From Bin76 sp963665765 (lineage in GTDB: Bacteria > Actinomycetota > Acidimicrobiia > Spongiisociales > ZC4RG35): DNA of 64,000 bases. The DNA lies in NCBI GenBank assembly GCA_963665765.1, contig OY762464.1, positions 558,001-622,000 on the forward strand. The letters are read 5' to 3'. Below, in pieces: positions 34,976-44,120 of this stretch (its first letter is position 1; each line of letters starts with the position of its first letter). The notes beneath the pieces are model-generated. The model was given only the letters and a program-made list of their open reading frames with translations. It made no database searches and had not been told where the DNA came from. A program made the translations under genes and the position numbers.

Positions 34976-35647
34976 TTGTACAACTGGACAATTGAACAAC
35001 GGATCACCAAAGAGCTAAGGGACCTCATAGTCTCTGGGGACCTCGAACCGGGCGTTCGGGTGCGCTACCGTGATCTCGCTGAGCAGTTTGGCGTTAGCGT
35101 CACTCCCGTTCGCGCCGCCCTGCGGGAACTGGCGCACGAGGGATTGATAGACGCTCGTCCCAACGCCGCCAACTACGTTTCGTCGTTGTCACTTGATGAA
35201 CTCGAGCAGTTATACCTCACCAGGATGGGCTTCGAATCATGGCTGGCGCAACGGGGCGCGCCCCGATTGTCGAGCCTTTCCCTGCGTCTGATGGAACAGA
35301 AGCTCAAGAAGTTCCAGACGGCCGCAGAACAGCGGGATAGTGGCAGCTTGGTGGACATCGCCTGGAAGATGCGGGTTGTCTGCTATGAAGCAGCCGATCG
35401 CCCCGGCCTGCTACGAAAGGCCGAGGAACTTTACGACCGATCCCGTCGCTATACCCATCGCACACTCATGGCCGCCTTCCGACACGATGAGTCCAAAGCA
35501 GTGGCAACCGCCTTCTATGGCGCCTGCCTGGAACACGACGGAGATCGAGCCGCGGAGACGATCCGGCAGGCTCTTGAGGTGACCTTCCTGGATCTGTACG
35601 GCATCATCGCTCCCCCTCTCGACGGACGAGTAGCGGCTTCGGTCTAG
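34976..35647 (+). CDS. GntR family transcriptional regulator, FadR/FCD subfamily
   Basis: This 223-residue regulator has an N-terminal winged helix (residues 5-70: RITKELRDLIVSGDLEPG, then YRDLAEQFGVSVTPVRAALR) and an all-helical C-terminal ligand domain of FCD size. The start is TTG, giving MYNWTIEQ; an 8-bp palindrome TTGTACAA covers this start codon and may be an autoregulatory site. As the last gene of the operon it probably controls the divergent catabolic locus through the palindrome at 28839-28859. Confidence 0.88.
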   Translation: MYNWTIEQRITKELRDLIVSGDLEPGVRVRYRDLAEQFGVSVTPVRAALRELAHEGLIDARPNAANYVSSLSLDELEQLYLTRMGFESWLAQRGAPRLSSLSLRLMEQKLKKFQTAAEQRDSGSLVDIAWKMRVVCYEAADRPGLLRKAEELYDRSRRYTHRTLMAAFRHDESKAVATAFYGACLEHDGDRAAETIRQALEVTFLDLYGIIAPPLDGRVAASV

Positions 35648-35968
35648 CACTGAAGCGTCCCGGGCCGCGCGACAGGCGCAGATCCAACCATCTGAGCCTC
35701 GACCGGGGCAGACCAAGCCGGCACCGGCGCCAATCAGTTCAGGAGCGCTTCACTCCTCCGAAGATCCCCTGCCGGGTCGGTCATCCAAGTAGTACCCTCG
35801 GTGGGAGAACGCCTGTTGAAAGGACCGGTCCCCGCGGTGATCGGCGGCGATGAAGATTTACAGTTGGAACGCTCCCCCTCCGGCGAGGTGATGTCGGTGC
35901 GGTCGGTATGCAAGCGAAGGCGGAGAGAGGACAGGTCCGGTGATCATGGAAAATAACGGAGGCGCATT
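35648..35968. other. Intergenic region of 321 bp without a supported gene
   Basis: No open frame with credible coding features was seen. A 10-bp palindrome GGACCGGTCC lies at 35822-35831 and could be a regulatory site or chance in GC-rich DNA. Confidence 0.35.
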
Positions 35969-36868
35969 TTGAGTGAGAAGCTTGGATTCATCGGGTTGGG
36001 GATAATGGGAGGAGGGATGGCTGCCAACCTGGTGCGCGCCGGCTACGAGGTGACGGTATGGAACCGCACAGCTTCTCGGATGACGCCGGTCACCGACTTG
36101 GGGGCTTCGGCGGCGGGATCGCCCCGGGAGGTGGCGGAACGGTCCGCGGTGGTGATGATCTGCGTTTCCGACACCCCCGACGTGGTGGCGGTGACCGAAG
36201 GCGCCGACGGGGTGCTGGCCGGTCTGGCGCCAGGTTCGGTGGTGGTGGACCATTCCACCATAAGCCCGTCGGAGACCCGGCGCCTGGCGAGACTGGCCGA
36301 GGAGGCGGAGTGTTCCTGGCTGGATGGCCCGGTGAGCGGGGGAAGTGAAGGAGCGGCACTGGGGACCCTGTCGATCATGATGGGTGGGGACCCGTCCGAG
36401 CTCGACCGGGTGCGTCCCTATCTGGAGGCGACGGGAAAGAGCATCACCCACACCGGCCCGGTGGGATCGGGGCAGATGGTAAAGCTGGTCAACCAGGTGC
36501 TGGTGGTGGTGAATATGTTGGCCGCCTCGGAGGCTTTGCTGCTTGCCGAGGTCGGTGGGCTCGATCTGGAGGCCACGCTGTCGGCGGTGACCGGCGGGGC
36601 GGCCGGGTCATGGATGCTGGCCAACCGGGGACCGCAGATAATCGCCCGGGACTGGCGCCCGGGATTCACCGTCGACTTGCAGCAAAAGGACCTGCGATTG
36701 GTGCTGCAGGCCGCCGACGAACTGGGCGTCCCTCTGCCGGGAACAGCCCTGGTTTTCCAGCTCTACCGGGCGGTGCAACACCGGGGCCTGGGATCAGAGG
36801 GCCAGCATGCCCTGGTCAAAGCCTTGGAACACATGATGGGCGCCCAGGTAGGAAAAGTCCCGGACTAG
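35969..36868 (+). CDS. Beta-hydroxyacid dehydrogenase (3-hydroxyisobutyrate/tartronate semialdehyde type)
   Basis: This is a 299-residue NAD(P)-dependent oxidoreductase starting with TTG, with GGAGG 7 bases upstream. The Rossmann motif is LGFIGLGIMGGGMAANL, the substrate loop is DGPVSGGSEGAALGTLSIMM and the catalytic Lys lies in GQMVKLVNQ near residue 172. These are the standard signatures. The natural substrate (3-hydroxyisobutyrate, tartronate semialdehyde or another) cannot be fixed. It is monocistronic. Confidence 0.88.
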   Translation: MSEKLGFIGLGIMGGGMAANLVRAGYEVTVWNRTASRMTPVTDLGASAAGSPREVAERSAVVMICVSDTPDVVAVTEGADGVLAGLAPGSVVVDHSTISPSETRRLARLAEEAECSWLDGPVSGGSEGAALGTLSIMMGGDPSELDRVRPYLEATGKSITHTGPVGSGQMVKLVNQVLVVVNMLAASEALLLAEVGGLDLEATLSAVTGGAAGSWMLANRGPQIIARDWRPGFTVDLQQKDLRLVLQAADELGVPLPGTALVFQLYRAVQHRGLGSEGQHALVKALEHMMGAQVGKVPD

Positions 36869-37121
36869 CCATTCCCGGTATGGAACGCCTGCCGGCTTGC
36901 GGTGGCCCGCCGTTTCGTCGACCAAAAGCCCGCAGTTCGGCCAGCGTGCGGCATAGTGCCGACCCGAACCCTTCTGGCCGAGATAACCCTGGCTGAAGGA
37001 CAAATACCGGGACTTTAGGCCGTTACAACTGAACCGCTGTGCCGGTTGGTGTCTTGCGCGCTGAGGAATGTCACTACCCCGTGGCATCATTGGGGTTGAA
37101 CCGGAAGGAAGGACCTCGATA

Positions 37122-38222
37122 GTGGCTGTTGAAATGGCGATCTGGCGGATGACGGAGGCCGGGCCGCGTCAGTTGGCGTTGTCGCCGCTCGATTTGGAGC
37201 GGCGACTTGAGGATATGCTGGTCGACGACCCCGGCCTGAGCGGAATGGACCTGCTGGTTCTGGGAAGACAGGTACGGACCGGGTATGGCGGGTACATAGA
37301 TCTTCTGACCCTCGATGCCGACGGGCGGGTCCATGTCCTGGAACTCAAGCGTGATCGGACTCCTCGAGACGCGGTGGCCCAGGCGCTCGACTACGGTTCC
37401 TGGGTGCAGAGCCTGAGCCTCGACGACCTCGAGCAGATCTACCTCGATCACCATGATGGCGACACTGATCTCGGAGCGGCCTTCGCCGAGCGATTCGACA
37501 GCCCCCTGCCGGACATCGTCAATGCCGAACAGCAGTTCACGATCATCGCCTCTCAACTGGACCCGACATCTGATCGCATCGTCGAGTTCCTCGCGGGGTC
37601 CTACGGCGTGCCGATCAATGCCGTCTTCTTCCGCCACTTCGTCGACGAAAACCGTTCCTATCTCGCCCGGACGTGGCTGCTCGATCCTGAGCCGACCGAA
37701 GTCGCGGCCGGGCGACCATCGCGCCGCAAGAGTCGGCCGTGGAACGGACGGGACTTCTACACCGTGCTGGGCCGAGCCGGCGAGACCCACCGCTGGGCGA
37801 TCGCGAGCAAGTACGGGTTCCTGAACGCGGGCGGTGGATCGCGGTACTGGAAACCGCTCCGGAACCTAACGCCGGGAAAACGGGTGTTCGCATATGTGGC
37901 GGGTGCCGGCTATGTCGGCATAGGCCACGTCGCCGGTGAGATGACCCCGGCGCGGGATGTCAAAGTCGAAGTCGGCGGGCAACTCCAATCGCTCCTCGAT
38001 CAACCAGAGCCAAAGGCGGCCTGGGGGGAGAACGCGGCCTCCGACAACCCGGAACTCACCGAGATGGTTGTGCCGGTCAAGTGGCTCGTCACCCGGCCCC
38101 TCGAGGAGGGGGTCTGGGAGAAAGGACTATTCGCCTCCCAGCACATCGTCTGCAAACTGCGCGACGAGAACACCATCAAGACGGTCGAGTCGGCGTTCGG
38201 ACTTGACTCTGCAACCAACTGA
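37122..38222 (+). CDS. NucS-like PD-(D/E)XK nuclease domain protein
   Basis: This 366-residue protein starts with GTG, with GGAAGGAAGG upstream; earlier in-frame starts lack such a site. The N-terminal 110 residues carry a nuclease core: GYIDLL (Asp60), VLELKRDR (Glu74, Lys76) and AVAQALDYGSWV with Gln88, like the DUF91/NucS endonuclease family. The C-terminal 160 residues (from about ASKYGFLNAGGG through GYVGIGHVAGEM) resemble a PUA/EVE-like beta barrel that could bind modified nucleic acid. NucS in actinobacteria is a mismatch endonuclease, but this protein's length and C-terminal domain differ. A restriction-like role against modified DNA is another possibility. Confidence 0.68.
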   Translation: MAVEMAIWRMTEAGPRQLALSPLDLERRLEDMLVDDPGLSGMDLLVLGRQVRTGYGGYIDLLTLDADGRVHVLELKRDRTPRDAVAQALDYGSWVQSLSLDDLEQIYLDHHDGDTDLGAAFAERFDSPLPDIVNAEQQFTIIASQLDPTSDRIVEFLAGSYGVPINAVFFRHFVDENRSYLARTWLLDPEPTEVAAGRPSRRKSRPWNGRDFYTVLGRAGETHRWAIASKYGFLNAGGGSRYWKPLRNLTPGKRVFAYVAGAGYVGIGHVAGEMTPARDVKVEVGGQLQSLLDQPEPKAAWGENAASDNPELTEMVVPVKWLVTRPLEEGVWEKGLFASQHIVCKLRDENTIKTVESAFGLDSATN

Positions 38223-38327
38223 TGGTCCCCCACCGGTGTGTTGGTCCGACTGTTATCGGTCATTGGCTGCCGGAAGGTTGGATCCCCCGGATCGAGCTCG
38301 GCGTCCTTGAGGGATTGACGGGACAGC

Positions 38328-39824
38328 ATGGTTAGACGAGCGGTAGGAGCCATCGATCAGGGAACCACCAGCACCAGGTTCATGATCTTCGACGGTTCCG
38401 GAGCAGTGGTGGCGGCGGCTCACAGGGAATTCGGGCAGATCCTTCCGCGTCCGGGGTGGGTGGAACACGACGCCGGGGAGATCCTTGCCACTGTTGAGGC
38501 GGTGGTGAGCGAGGCGTTGAGCTCGGCTGGAATGACAGTCCGGGACTTGGTGGGGATCGGTATCGCCAACCAGCGAGAGACAACCGTGGTGTGGGACCGC
38601 CAAAGCGGCAGGCCACTTGCCAATGCCATCGTCTGGCAGGACACCAGGACCGACGGGATATGCAAGAATCTGGCCCGGGAAGGTGGCATCAACCGGTTCC
38701 GAGACCGGACCGGTCTTCCCCTGGCCACCTACTTCAGCGGTCCGAAAACAGCCTGGTTGCTGGACAACCTCGAGGGGCTGGCGGACAAGGCGGCCTCGGG
38801 CCGGGCGGTTATGGGCACCATCGATTCCTGGCTGGTTTGGAACCTCACCGGCGGAATTGCAGGTGGGAAGCACGTCACCGATGCGACTAATGCTTCCCGG
38901 ACCTTGCTGATGGATCTCGACACTCTGGACTGGAGCGACGACCTGCTCGAAGCGATGGAGATTCCCCGCTCGATGATGGCCCGGATACTGCCGTCGGTCG
39001 GCCGGGTGGGGACCGGAACGGGGGTGCTCGAAGGGGTTCCGATCTCGGCGATCCTGGGCGACCAGCAAGCTGCGCTGTTCGGTCAGACGTGTTTCCATCC
39101 GGGTGAGGCCAAGAACACCTACGGAACCGGATGCTTTCTGCTCATGAACACCGGAACGCGCAGAGTGCCCTCCAATCACGGTCTGCTGACCACCGTGGGA
39201 TACCAGATCGCCGGTTCCGAGCCGATCTATGCCTTGGAGGGATCGGTGGCAGTAACCGGTTCCCTGATCCAGTGGCTCCGTGACAACCTGGGGATGATCT
39301 CGACGGCGCAGGAGGTGGAGGCTCTGGCGGCTTCGGTGCCGGACAACGGTGATGTTTACTTTGTGCCGGCATTTTCCGGACTTTTCGCCCCCCACTGGAG
39401 ACCGGATGCCCGGGGGGTGATCACCGGCCTAACCAGATTCGCCAACCGGGGCCACATCGCCCGGGCCGCCCTGGAAGCCACCGCCTACCAGACCCGGGAG
39501 GTTCTCGAAGCGATGCGGGCCGACTCCCAAGTGGCGTTGGCCGAACTGCGGGTGGACGGGGGAATGGTCGCCAATCACCTGCTGATGCAGTTCCAGTCGG
39601 ACATTCTCGAAGTGGAGGTGGTCTGCCCCCGGGTGAGCGAAACCACCGCCCTGGGCGCCGCCTACGGCGCCGGACTGGCCGAGGGCTTCTGGGAAAGCCT
39701 CGACCATCTGCGCCAGAACTGGCAGGAAGACCGCCGCTGGTCCCCGAAAATGTCAGGAGAGACCCGGGAGGCCCACTACGCCCGCTGGCGCCAAGCGGTA
39801 ACCCGCTCCCTCGATTGGGCGTGA
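38328..39824 (+). CDS. glpK: Glycerol kinase
   Basis: This 498-residue FGGY kinase is the normal length for GlpK. It starts AVGAIDQGTTSTRFMIFD, followed by GWVEHDAGEI, IANQRETTVVWDR, IVWQDTRTDGIC and, in the second domain, AILGDQQAALFGQTCFHPGE and KNTYGTGCFLLMNTG, all diagnostic of glycerol kinase. It phosphorylates glycerol to sn-glycerol 3-phosphate in the cytoplasm. No glpF or glpD is adjacent. Confidence 0.95.
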   Translation: MVRRAVGAIDQGTTSTRFMIFDGSGAVVAAAHREFGQILPRPGWVEHDAGEILATVEAVVSEALSSAGMTVRDLVGIGIANQRETTVVWDRQSGRPLANAIVWQDTRTDGICKNLAREGGINRFRDRTGLPLATYFSGPKTAWLLDNLEGLADKAASGRAVMGTIDSWLVWNLTGGIAGGKHVTDATNASRTLLMDLDTLDWSDDLLEAMEIPRSMMARILPSVGRVGTGTGVLEGVPISAILGDQQAALFGQTCFHPGEAKNTYGTGCFLLMNTGTRRVPSNHGLLTTVGYQIAGSEPIYALEGSVAVTGSLIQWLRDNLGMISTAQEVEALAASVPDNGDVYFVPAFSGLFAPHWRPDARGVITGLTRFANRGHIARAALEATAYQTREVLEAMRADSQVALAELRVDGGMVANHLLMQFQSDILEVEVVCPRVSETTALGAAYGAGLAEGFWESLDHLRQNWQEDRRWSPKMSGETREAHYARWRQAVTRSLDWA

Positions 39825-40112
39825 CATCTCGCCGAGCTAAAGCCCCCTCACCACGTCGGTCGACCCTGCCCGCACTTTCCGGTAAGGAGCGAAGCACCGA
39901 AGCCTCAGGAATGGAGCGAAGGGTGGCGGTCGAAGGGGCGCCGTGTCTAAACGTAGCCAGGTCCAGAAACCTCGAACTGGTCTTTGGACCGAACGTGGCA
40001 CTTCGTCGGGGCGCCTCATAGCAACGAAGAAGACGGTAGGCCTTTCAAGGGCGTGCGACAGGAACGCTGATCCTCCCGAAAAGCCGGTAGTCAGCGACGT
40101 ATCCTCCGCTAC

Positions 40113-41747
40113 TCAGGCAGACCGGGCCTGTGCGGCCAGTAGTTTCCGATTTAGCTTTCCGGTGGAAGTCTTGGGAAGGCGGTCCACGTATTCGACTATC
40201 CGCGGGTACTTGTAGGCCGCCAGTTGGGTCTTGACCTGGGCTTGGAGTTCGGCGGTCAACTCAGCGCCCCCCCGGTGGCCGTCGGCCAGCACCACCATCG
40301 CCTTGACCACGTGGCCCCTGATCTCATCAGGAGCGGGAATGACGGCCACTTCCGCCACGGCGGGATGGCGAACCAGGGATTCCTCCACCTCGGCCGGCCC
40401 GATGCGATAACCGGCGCTGGCGATCATGTCGTCGTCACGGCCCAGGAAACGGATGTAGCCGTTGGCGTCGATGGTGGCCTGGTCGCCGGTCATGATCCAG
40501 CCGTTGCGGCGCATGGCGGCCGTGGCGGTGGGGTTGCCCCAATACTCGATCATCTGGGTCGGGTCTCCCGGACGCACCGCGATCTCGCCGATCTCACCTG
40601 CCGAAATTTCCTTGCCCTGGTCATCCAACAAGGCCACCTCCCGACCGGGATAGGGAAGTCCCATCCAGCCGGGCCGACCAGGCCATAGGGCCTCGCAGCC
40701 ACCCACCAGATGATTTACTTCGGTGAGACCATAGAATTCGTTGATGACCGCACCCAGATGACGCTCGCTCCACCGGTGCAGCTCGTCAGCCACCGATTCC
40801 CCGCCACTGGCTATGACCCGCAGGTCGAGATCGTAACGGGGGCCGGGATCGGGGACCTGGGCCATCACTTTCAGGGCGGTGGGAGTCAGAAAAGCATGCG
40901 TGACGCCGTGGCGACCCATCACTTCGAAGGCGCGCTCGGCAGAGAACCGCTGCTCGTCGGCCACCACCGGGCGACCGAAGACCAGAGCGGGGAGCAGTAT
41001 GTCCAACAAACCTCCCACCCATGCCCAGTCCGAAGGGGTGTAGAACACCGTGGATTGGTCGAATTCCACATCGAAGAAGAGCTTGAACGTCAACAGATAC
41101 CCCTCCAGAATGCGTTGGGCATGGAGGGCGCCCTTGGGGTGACCGGTGCTACCGGACGTGTACAGCAGCAGCGCCGGGTCTTCCGCCGAGGTGTCGATGG
41201 GGTCGAAGTGGGCCGGGTGGCTATGGGCTTCGGATAGCGACCGCTCTCCCTCGGCTGGTTTTCCCGAGATGACGACCGAGACGGGAGAGGGTAGATCATG
41301 GCGAACCAGTCGGATGGGGTCGGCGTAAGGCTCAGCTACCACGATGACACTGGCGGCAGAGTCGGACAGAATGTGGCGGTAGGAGTCAGGACCGTACAAG
41401 ATAGACATGGGAAGGGCGGTAGCCCCCACCGAATAGATCGCCAGATGGAGAGCGGCCAACTCGGCGCCCTGCGGCATCACCAGCGAAACGCGGTCCCGTG
41501 GTTGTACTCCCAACGACACCAGGAAGTTGGCGTAGCGTTTCGCCAGTCTGATCAGGCGCCAGTAGGACCAGGTTTCCCGGTGCCCATCGGAATGTTCAAC
41601 ATAGAGAGCGACCCGACCCCGGTCGTTGCTCCATCTGTCCATGATCTCAGAAGCCATGTTCATCCGTTCCGGGATATCCCACTCAAAGCCTTCCACCAGC
41701 GCCCGGTAGCTGCCATAACCAAGAAGATCTGTGTCCGCAATTCGCAT
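40113..41747 (-). CDS. AMP-forming acyl-CoA synthetase
   Basis: This is a 544-residue ANL superfamily ligase. I used the ATG giving MRIADTDLLGYGSY, although no strong ribosome binding site precedes it. Motifs are LLYTSGSTGHPKGALHA (ATP-binding P-loop), EFYGLTEVN, GWIMTGDQATIDANGYIRFL and the C-terminal catalytic Lys in PKTSTGKLNRKLL. The overall pattern is closest to acetyl- or medium-chain acyl-CoA synthetases. It activates a carboxylic acid to its CoA thioester, feeding oxidation. It converges with glpK across 288 bp in which I recognise nothing. Confidence 0.9.
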   Translation of the reverse strand: MRIADTDLLGYGSYRALVEGFEWDIPERMNMASEIMDRWSNDRGRVALYVEHSDGHRETWSYWRLIRLAKRYANFLVSLGVQPRDRVSLVMPQGAELAALHLAIYSVGATALPMSILYGPDSYRHILSDSAASVIVVAEPYADPIRLVRHDLPSPVSVVISGKPAEGERSLSEAHSHPAHFDPIDTSAEDPALLLYTSGSTGHPKGALHAQRILEGYLLTFKLFFDVEFDQSTVFYTPSDWAWVGGLLDILLPALVFGRPVVADEQRFSAERAFEVMGRHGVTHAFLTPTALKVMAQVPDPGPRYDLDLRVIASGGESVADELHRWSERHLGAVINEFYGLTEVNHLVGGCEALWPGRPGWMGLPYPGREVALLDDQGKEISAGEIGEIAVRPGDPTQMIEYWGNPTATAAMRRNGWIMTGDQATIDANGYIRFLGRDDDMIASAGYRIGPAEVEESLVRHPAVAEVAVIPAPDEIRGHVVKAMVVLADGHRGGAELTAELQAQVKTQLAAYKYPRIVEYVDRLPKTSTGKLNRKLLAAQARSA

Positions 41748-41880
41748 CAGAGCGATTCTAGAGGAGAGGCCGGCAGGGTTCTTCCAACCCCCAGCAGATC
41801 GCAAAAATCTATCTCTAAGTCGCGATAAAGTTCCCAAGCTTGGCACCTCTTCGGGCCCCTCCCCCGCTGCCACCGCCGGA

Positions 41881-42783
41881 TCACGGCCCGGAGCGAGAAA
41901 CACAACGAAAGCCGATGTGGCTGGTGGAGGTATCGATGGTCTGAGGCTGGCGAGCAGCGGGCCGGTATCGGAAGCAGTACTGGAGTGTGCAGAGGTGCGA
42001 TCCGCCCTTGATCACTCGTGTCGGGAGAGAGTCGTGCTCGTTTGGTGCCGGGACACAGCAGGGCGATGCCGGGGCGCTGACAGAAGGGAGAGAATATGAA
42101 TCGGAGGTCCATTCCCACACGTTGCCGACCATGTCGTGCAATCCGTAATGGTTGGAGGGATATGAGCCGACCGGACTGGTGCGAGTCCATCCGTCCAATT
42201 CGGTGTTCTCATAGGGGAACCGTCCCTGCCAGGTGTTGGCCGCAGGGGCAGTCTCCTGGGAATCCCGATCGCCCCAGGTGAACTCGGCACCGTCCAATCC
42301 TCCCCGGGCGGCGTACTCCCACTCGGCTTCGGTGGGCAGCTCCATTCCGGCCCAACGGGCGTAGGCCAGCGCGTCCTGATAGGCGACATGCACCACCGGA
42401 TGGGTTTCAAGTCCGTCCAAAGACGATCCCGATCCGTAGGGATGACGCCAGTCGGCGCCGGGGGTCCACGCCCACCAGCGCCGGTAAGCGCCCAGATTCA
42501 CCGGGCCGGACGTCATCTGAAACACCAGAGATCCCGGGACCAGGTCCCCGGGACGCGCCTCTGGGTAAACCGCCGGGTCGGGAGGCCGCTCGGCGGTGGT
42601 CACATAACCGGTGGCCTCGACAAATAGGCGGAACCGGCGGTTGGTGACGGGATAGACATCCATCCAAAACGACTCCACCCCAACGGTTCGAGCGGGGCCC
42701 TCTTCGGGGTAGTGATGATCCGATCCCATCGAGAACTCACCACCCCCGAGCCGTACCTGCCGATGATCGGGCGAAGTTATCAT
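41881..42783 (-). CDS. Formylglycine-generating enzyme (sulfatase-modifying factor)
   Basis: This is a 300-residue FGE-sulfatase domain protein. It has GGGEFSMGSDHHYPEEGPAR, FWMDVYPVTNRRFRLFVE, LPTEAEWEYAARGG and NVWEWTSDSY. The active-site segment is KGGSHLCTLQYCFRYRP, with both copper-binding cysteines (Cys265, Cys270) present and the usual GFRC at the end. Many SUMF1-like proteins lack these cysteines, so this one is likely a true FGE that converts a sulfatase cysteine to formylglycine. No sulfatase gene is in the window. It is divergent from the dehydrogenase that follows. Confidence 0.88.
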   Translation of the reverse strand: MITSPDHRQVRLGGGEFSMGSDHHYPEEGPARTVGVESFWMDVYPVTNRRFRLFVEATGYVTTAERPPDPAVYPEARPGDLVPGSLVFQMTSGPVNLGAYRRWWAWTPGADWRHPYGSGSSLDGLETHPVVHVAYQDALAYARWAGMELPTEAEWEYAARGGLDGAEFTWGDRDSQETAPAANTWQGRFPYENTELDGWTRTSPVGSYPSNHYGLHDMVGNVWEWTSDSYSLPSVSAPASPCCVPAPNEHDSLPTRVIKGGSHLCTLQYCFRYRPAARQPQTIDTSTSHIGFRCVSRSGP

Positions 42784-42848
42784 CCAACAAGCAAATTACC
42801 GGTGGCCGGTGGAATCCGGGCATCTGTACCCGGCAAGGGAGGTCAGAC

Positions 42849-43724
42849 ATGAGCACAGTCGGTTTCATCGGAGTAGGCGTGATGGGAATGCCCATGGCTC
42901 TTAACCTGATCGGAAACGGCCACCGGGTGAGGGCCTTCGACATATCCGGGGCTGCTTTGGAAGCCATCCGCCGGCAAGGCGCCGAAACGGCCATTTCCCC
43001 AAGACACGCCGCGGAAGGCGCTGACTATGTCATCACGATGCTGCCCACCGGCCAACATGTGGCAGACGCAGTTTTGGGTCCCGACGGCGCCGCGGAGGCG
43101 CTGAGCGACGACGCGCTGCTGATCGAAATGAGCACCGGTCTGCCCCGCGACTTCGACGCACTGGCGGAACGCTTGCGCTCCAACGGCAAACGGGCCATCG
43201 ACGCTCCGGTCGGACGCACCTCCCGGGAGGCTGAAGAGGGGACCCTCTTGATAATGGTGGGCGGGGAAACCGAGGACGTGAAATGGGCTCACCCGATACT
43301 GGCCTGTCTGGGCGACACCATCATTCACTGCGGCCCGGCCGGGGCAGGGATCCGCACCAAGTTGGTCAACAATTACCTGTCGATCGTCTCCAACGTGGTG
43401 GTGGCCGAGGCGTTGGCGATCGCCGAAGGGGCCGGTCTCGACCGGGACACCGTGATCGAGGTGCTGATGGGCACCACCGCCGGACGGGGGCATCTGGGCA
43501 CCACCTATCCGGTCAAGGTATTGGCCGGGAACCTCGAACCTGGCTTCATGGTCGACTTGGCCCGCAAGGACCTGGGACTTGCCCTGCAGATGAGCGCGGA
43601 CCACAGCTCACCGAGTGTGATGGGGGCCTGCGCTCTCCCCGTCTACGACCACGCCCACCACCAAGGCATGGGCCGCTTGGACTGGACCGCCATATACAGC
43701 ATGATGCGCAGCCGAGCCACTTGA
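42849..43724 (+). CDS. Beta-hydroxyacid dehydrogenase resembling sulfolactaldehyde reductase (YihU)
   Basis: This 291-residue NAD-dependent reductase has the Rossmann motif VGFIGVGVMGMPMALNL. Instead of the common DxPVSGG loop it has DAPVGRTSREAEEGTLL (Gly122-Arg123-Thr124-Ser125), followed by GIRTKLVNNYLS (Lys171, Asn174) and GTTAGRGHLGTTYPVKVLAG, then FMVDLARKDLGLAL. The GRTS loop and the TAGxGH stretch are those of E. coli YihU, which reduces sulfolactaldehyde to dihydroxypropanesulfonate, and the residue numbers coincide. The assignment is by resemblance; gamma-hydroxybutyrate-type reductases are related. Confidence 0.75.
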   Translation: MSTVGFIGVGVMGMPMALNLIGNGHRVRAFDISGAALEAIRRQGAETAISPRHAAEGADYVITMLPTGQHVADAVLGPDGAAEALSDDALLIEMSTGLPRDFDALAERLRSNGKRAIDAPVGRTSREAEEGTLLIMVGGETEDVKWAHPILACLGDTIIHCGPAGAGIRTKLVNNYLSIVSNVVVAEALAIAEGAGLDRDTVIEVLMGTTAGRGHLGTTYPVKVLAGNLEPGFMVDLARKDLGLALQMSADHSSPSVMGACALPVYDHAHHQGMGRLDWTAIYSMMRSRAT

Positions 43725-44120
43725 TCTAAGCCGCAGATCCAATCGTCCCCCAGGCGGTCGCCCCTCCAGAATTGGCGCGAGCGCCGTCTTCGCACTCTAG
43801 AAAAGCCCAGTGGGTAGGACGGTCATTGCCGTTAGTCCGCCAAACCCGCCCCTAACTCGCGAAAATGACCACGCCCGATTTTCGCCCGTTGGGCTCCCCT
43901 CCCCCGCCGCTCACCGCCAGGATCGGGACACGCTTCGCCACGGGTTGGTGGCGGGAATCAGCGTCCCGAAAAAGTATTATGACCTCCGGTGCGGTCCCCA
44001 CGACGTCGGAGAGGACCGGGAGATGTTCGACCTCCTCAATATGCGCCGGGCCTGTGACGGAGTCAACCCCCGCCGTGCTCATTATTTCGCGAACTCGCCG
44101 CCGGCCTACCCATGCCCGCT
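43725..44120. other. Convergent intergenic region of 396 bp without a supported gene
   Basis: The region separates the end of the dehydrogenase (+) from the end of nuoG (-). Open frames exist on both strands but have no ribosome binding site or recognisable content. A short hairpin, GGCGC/GCGCC at 43774-43785, lies 50 bp after the dehydrogenase stop and could be a weak terminator. Confidence 0.4.
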
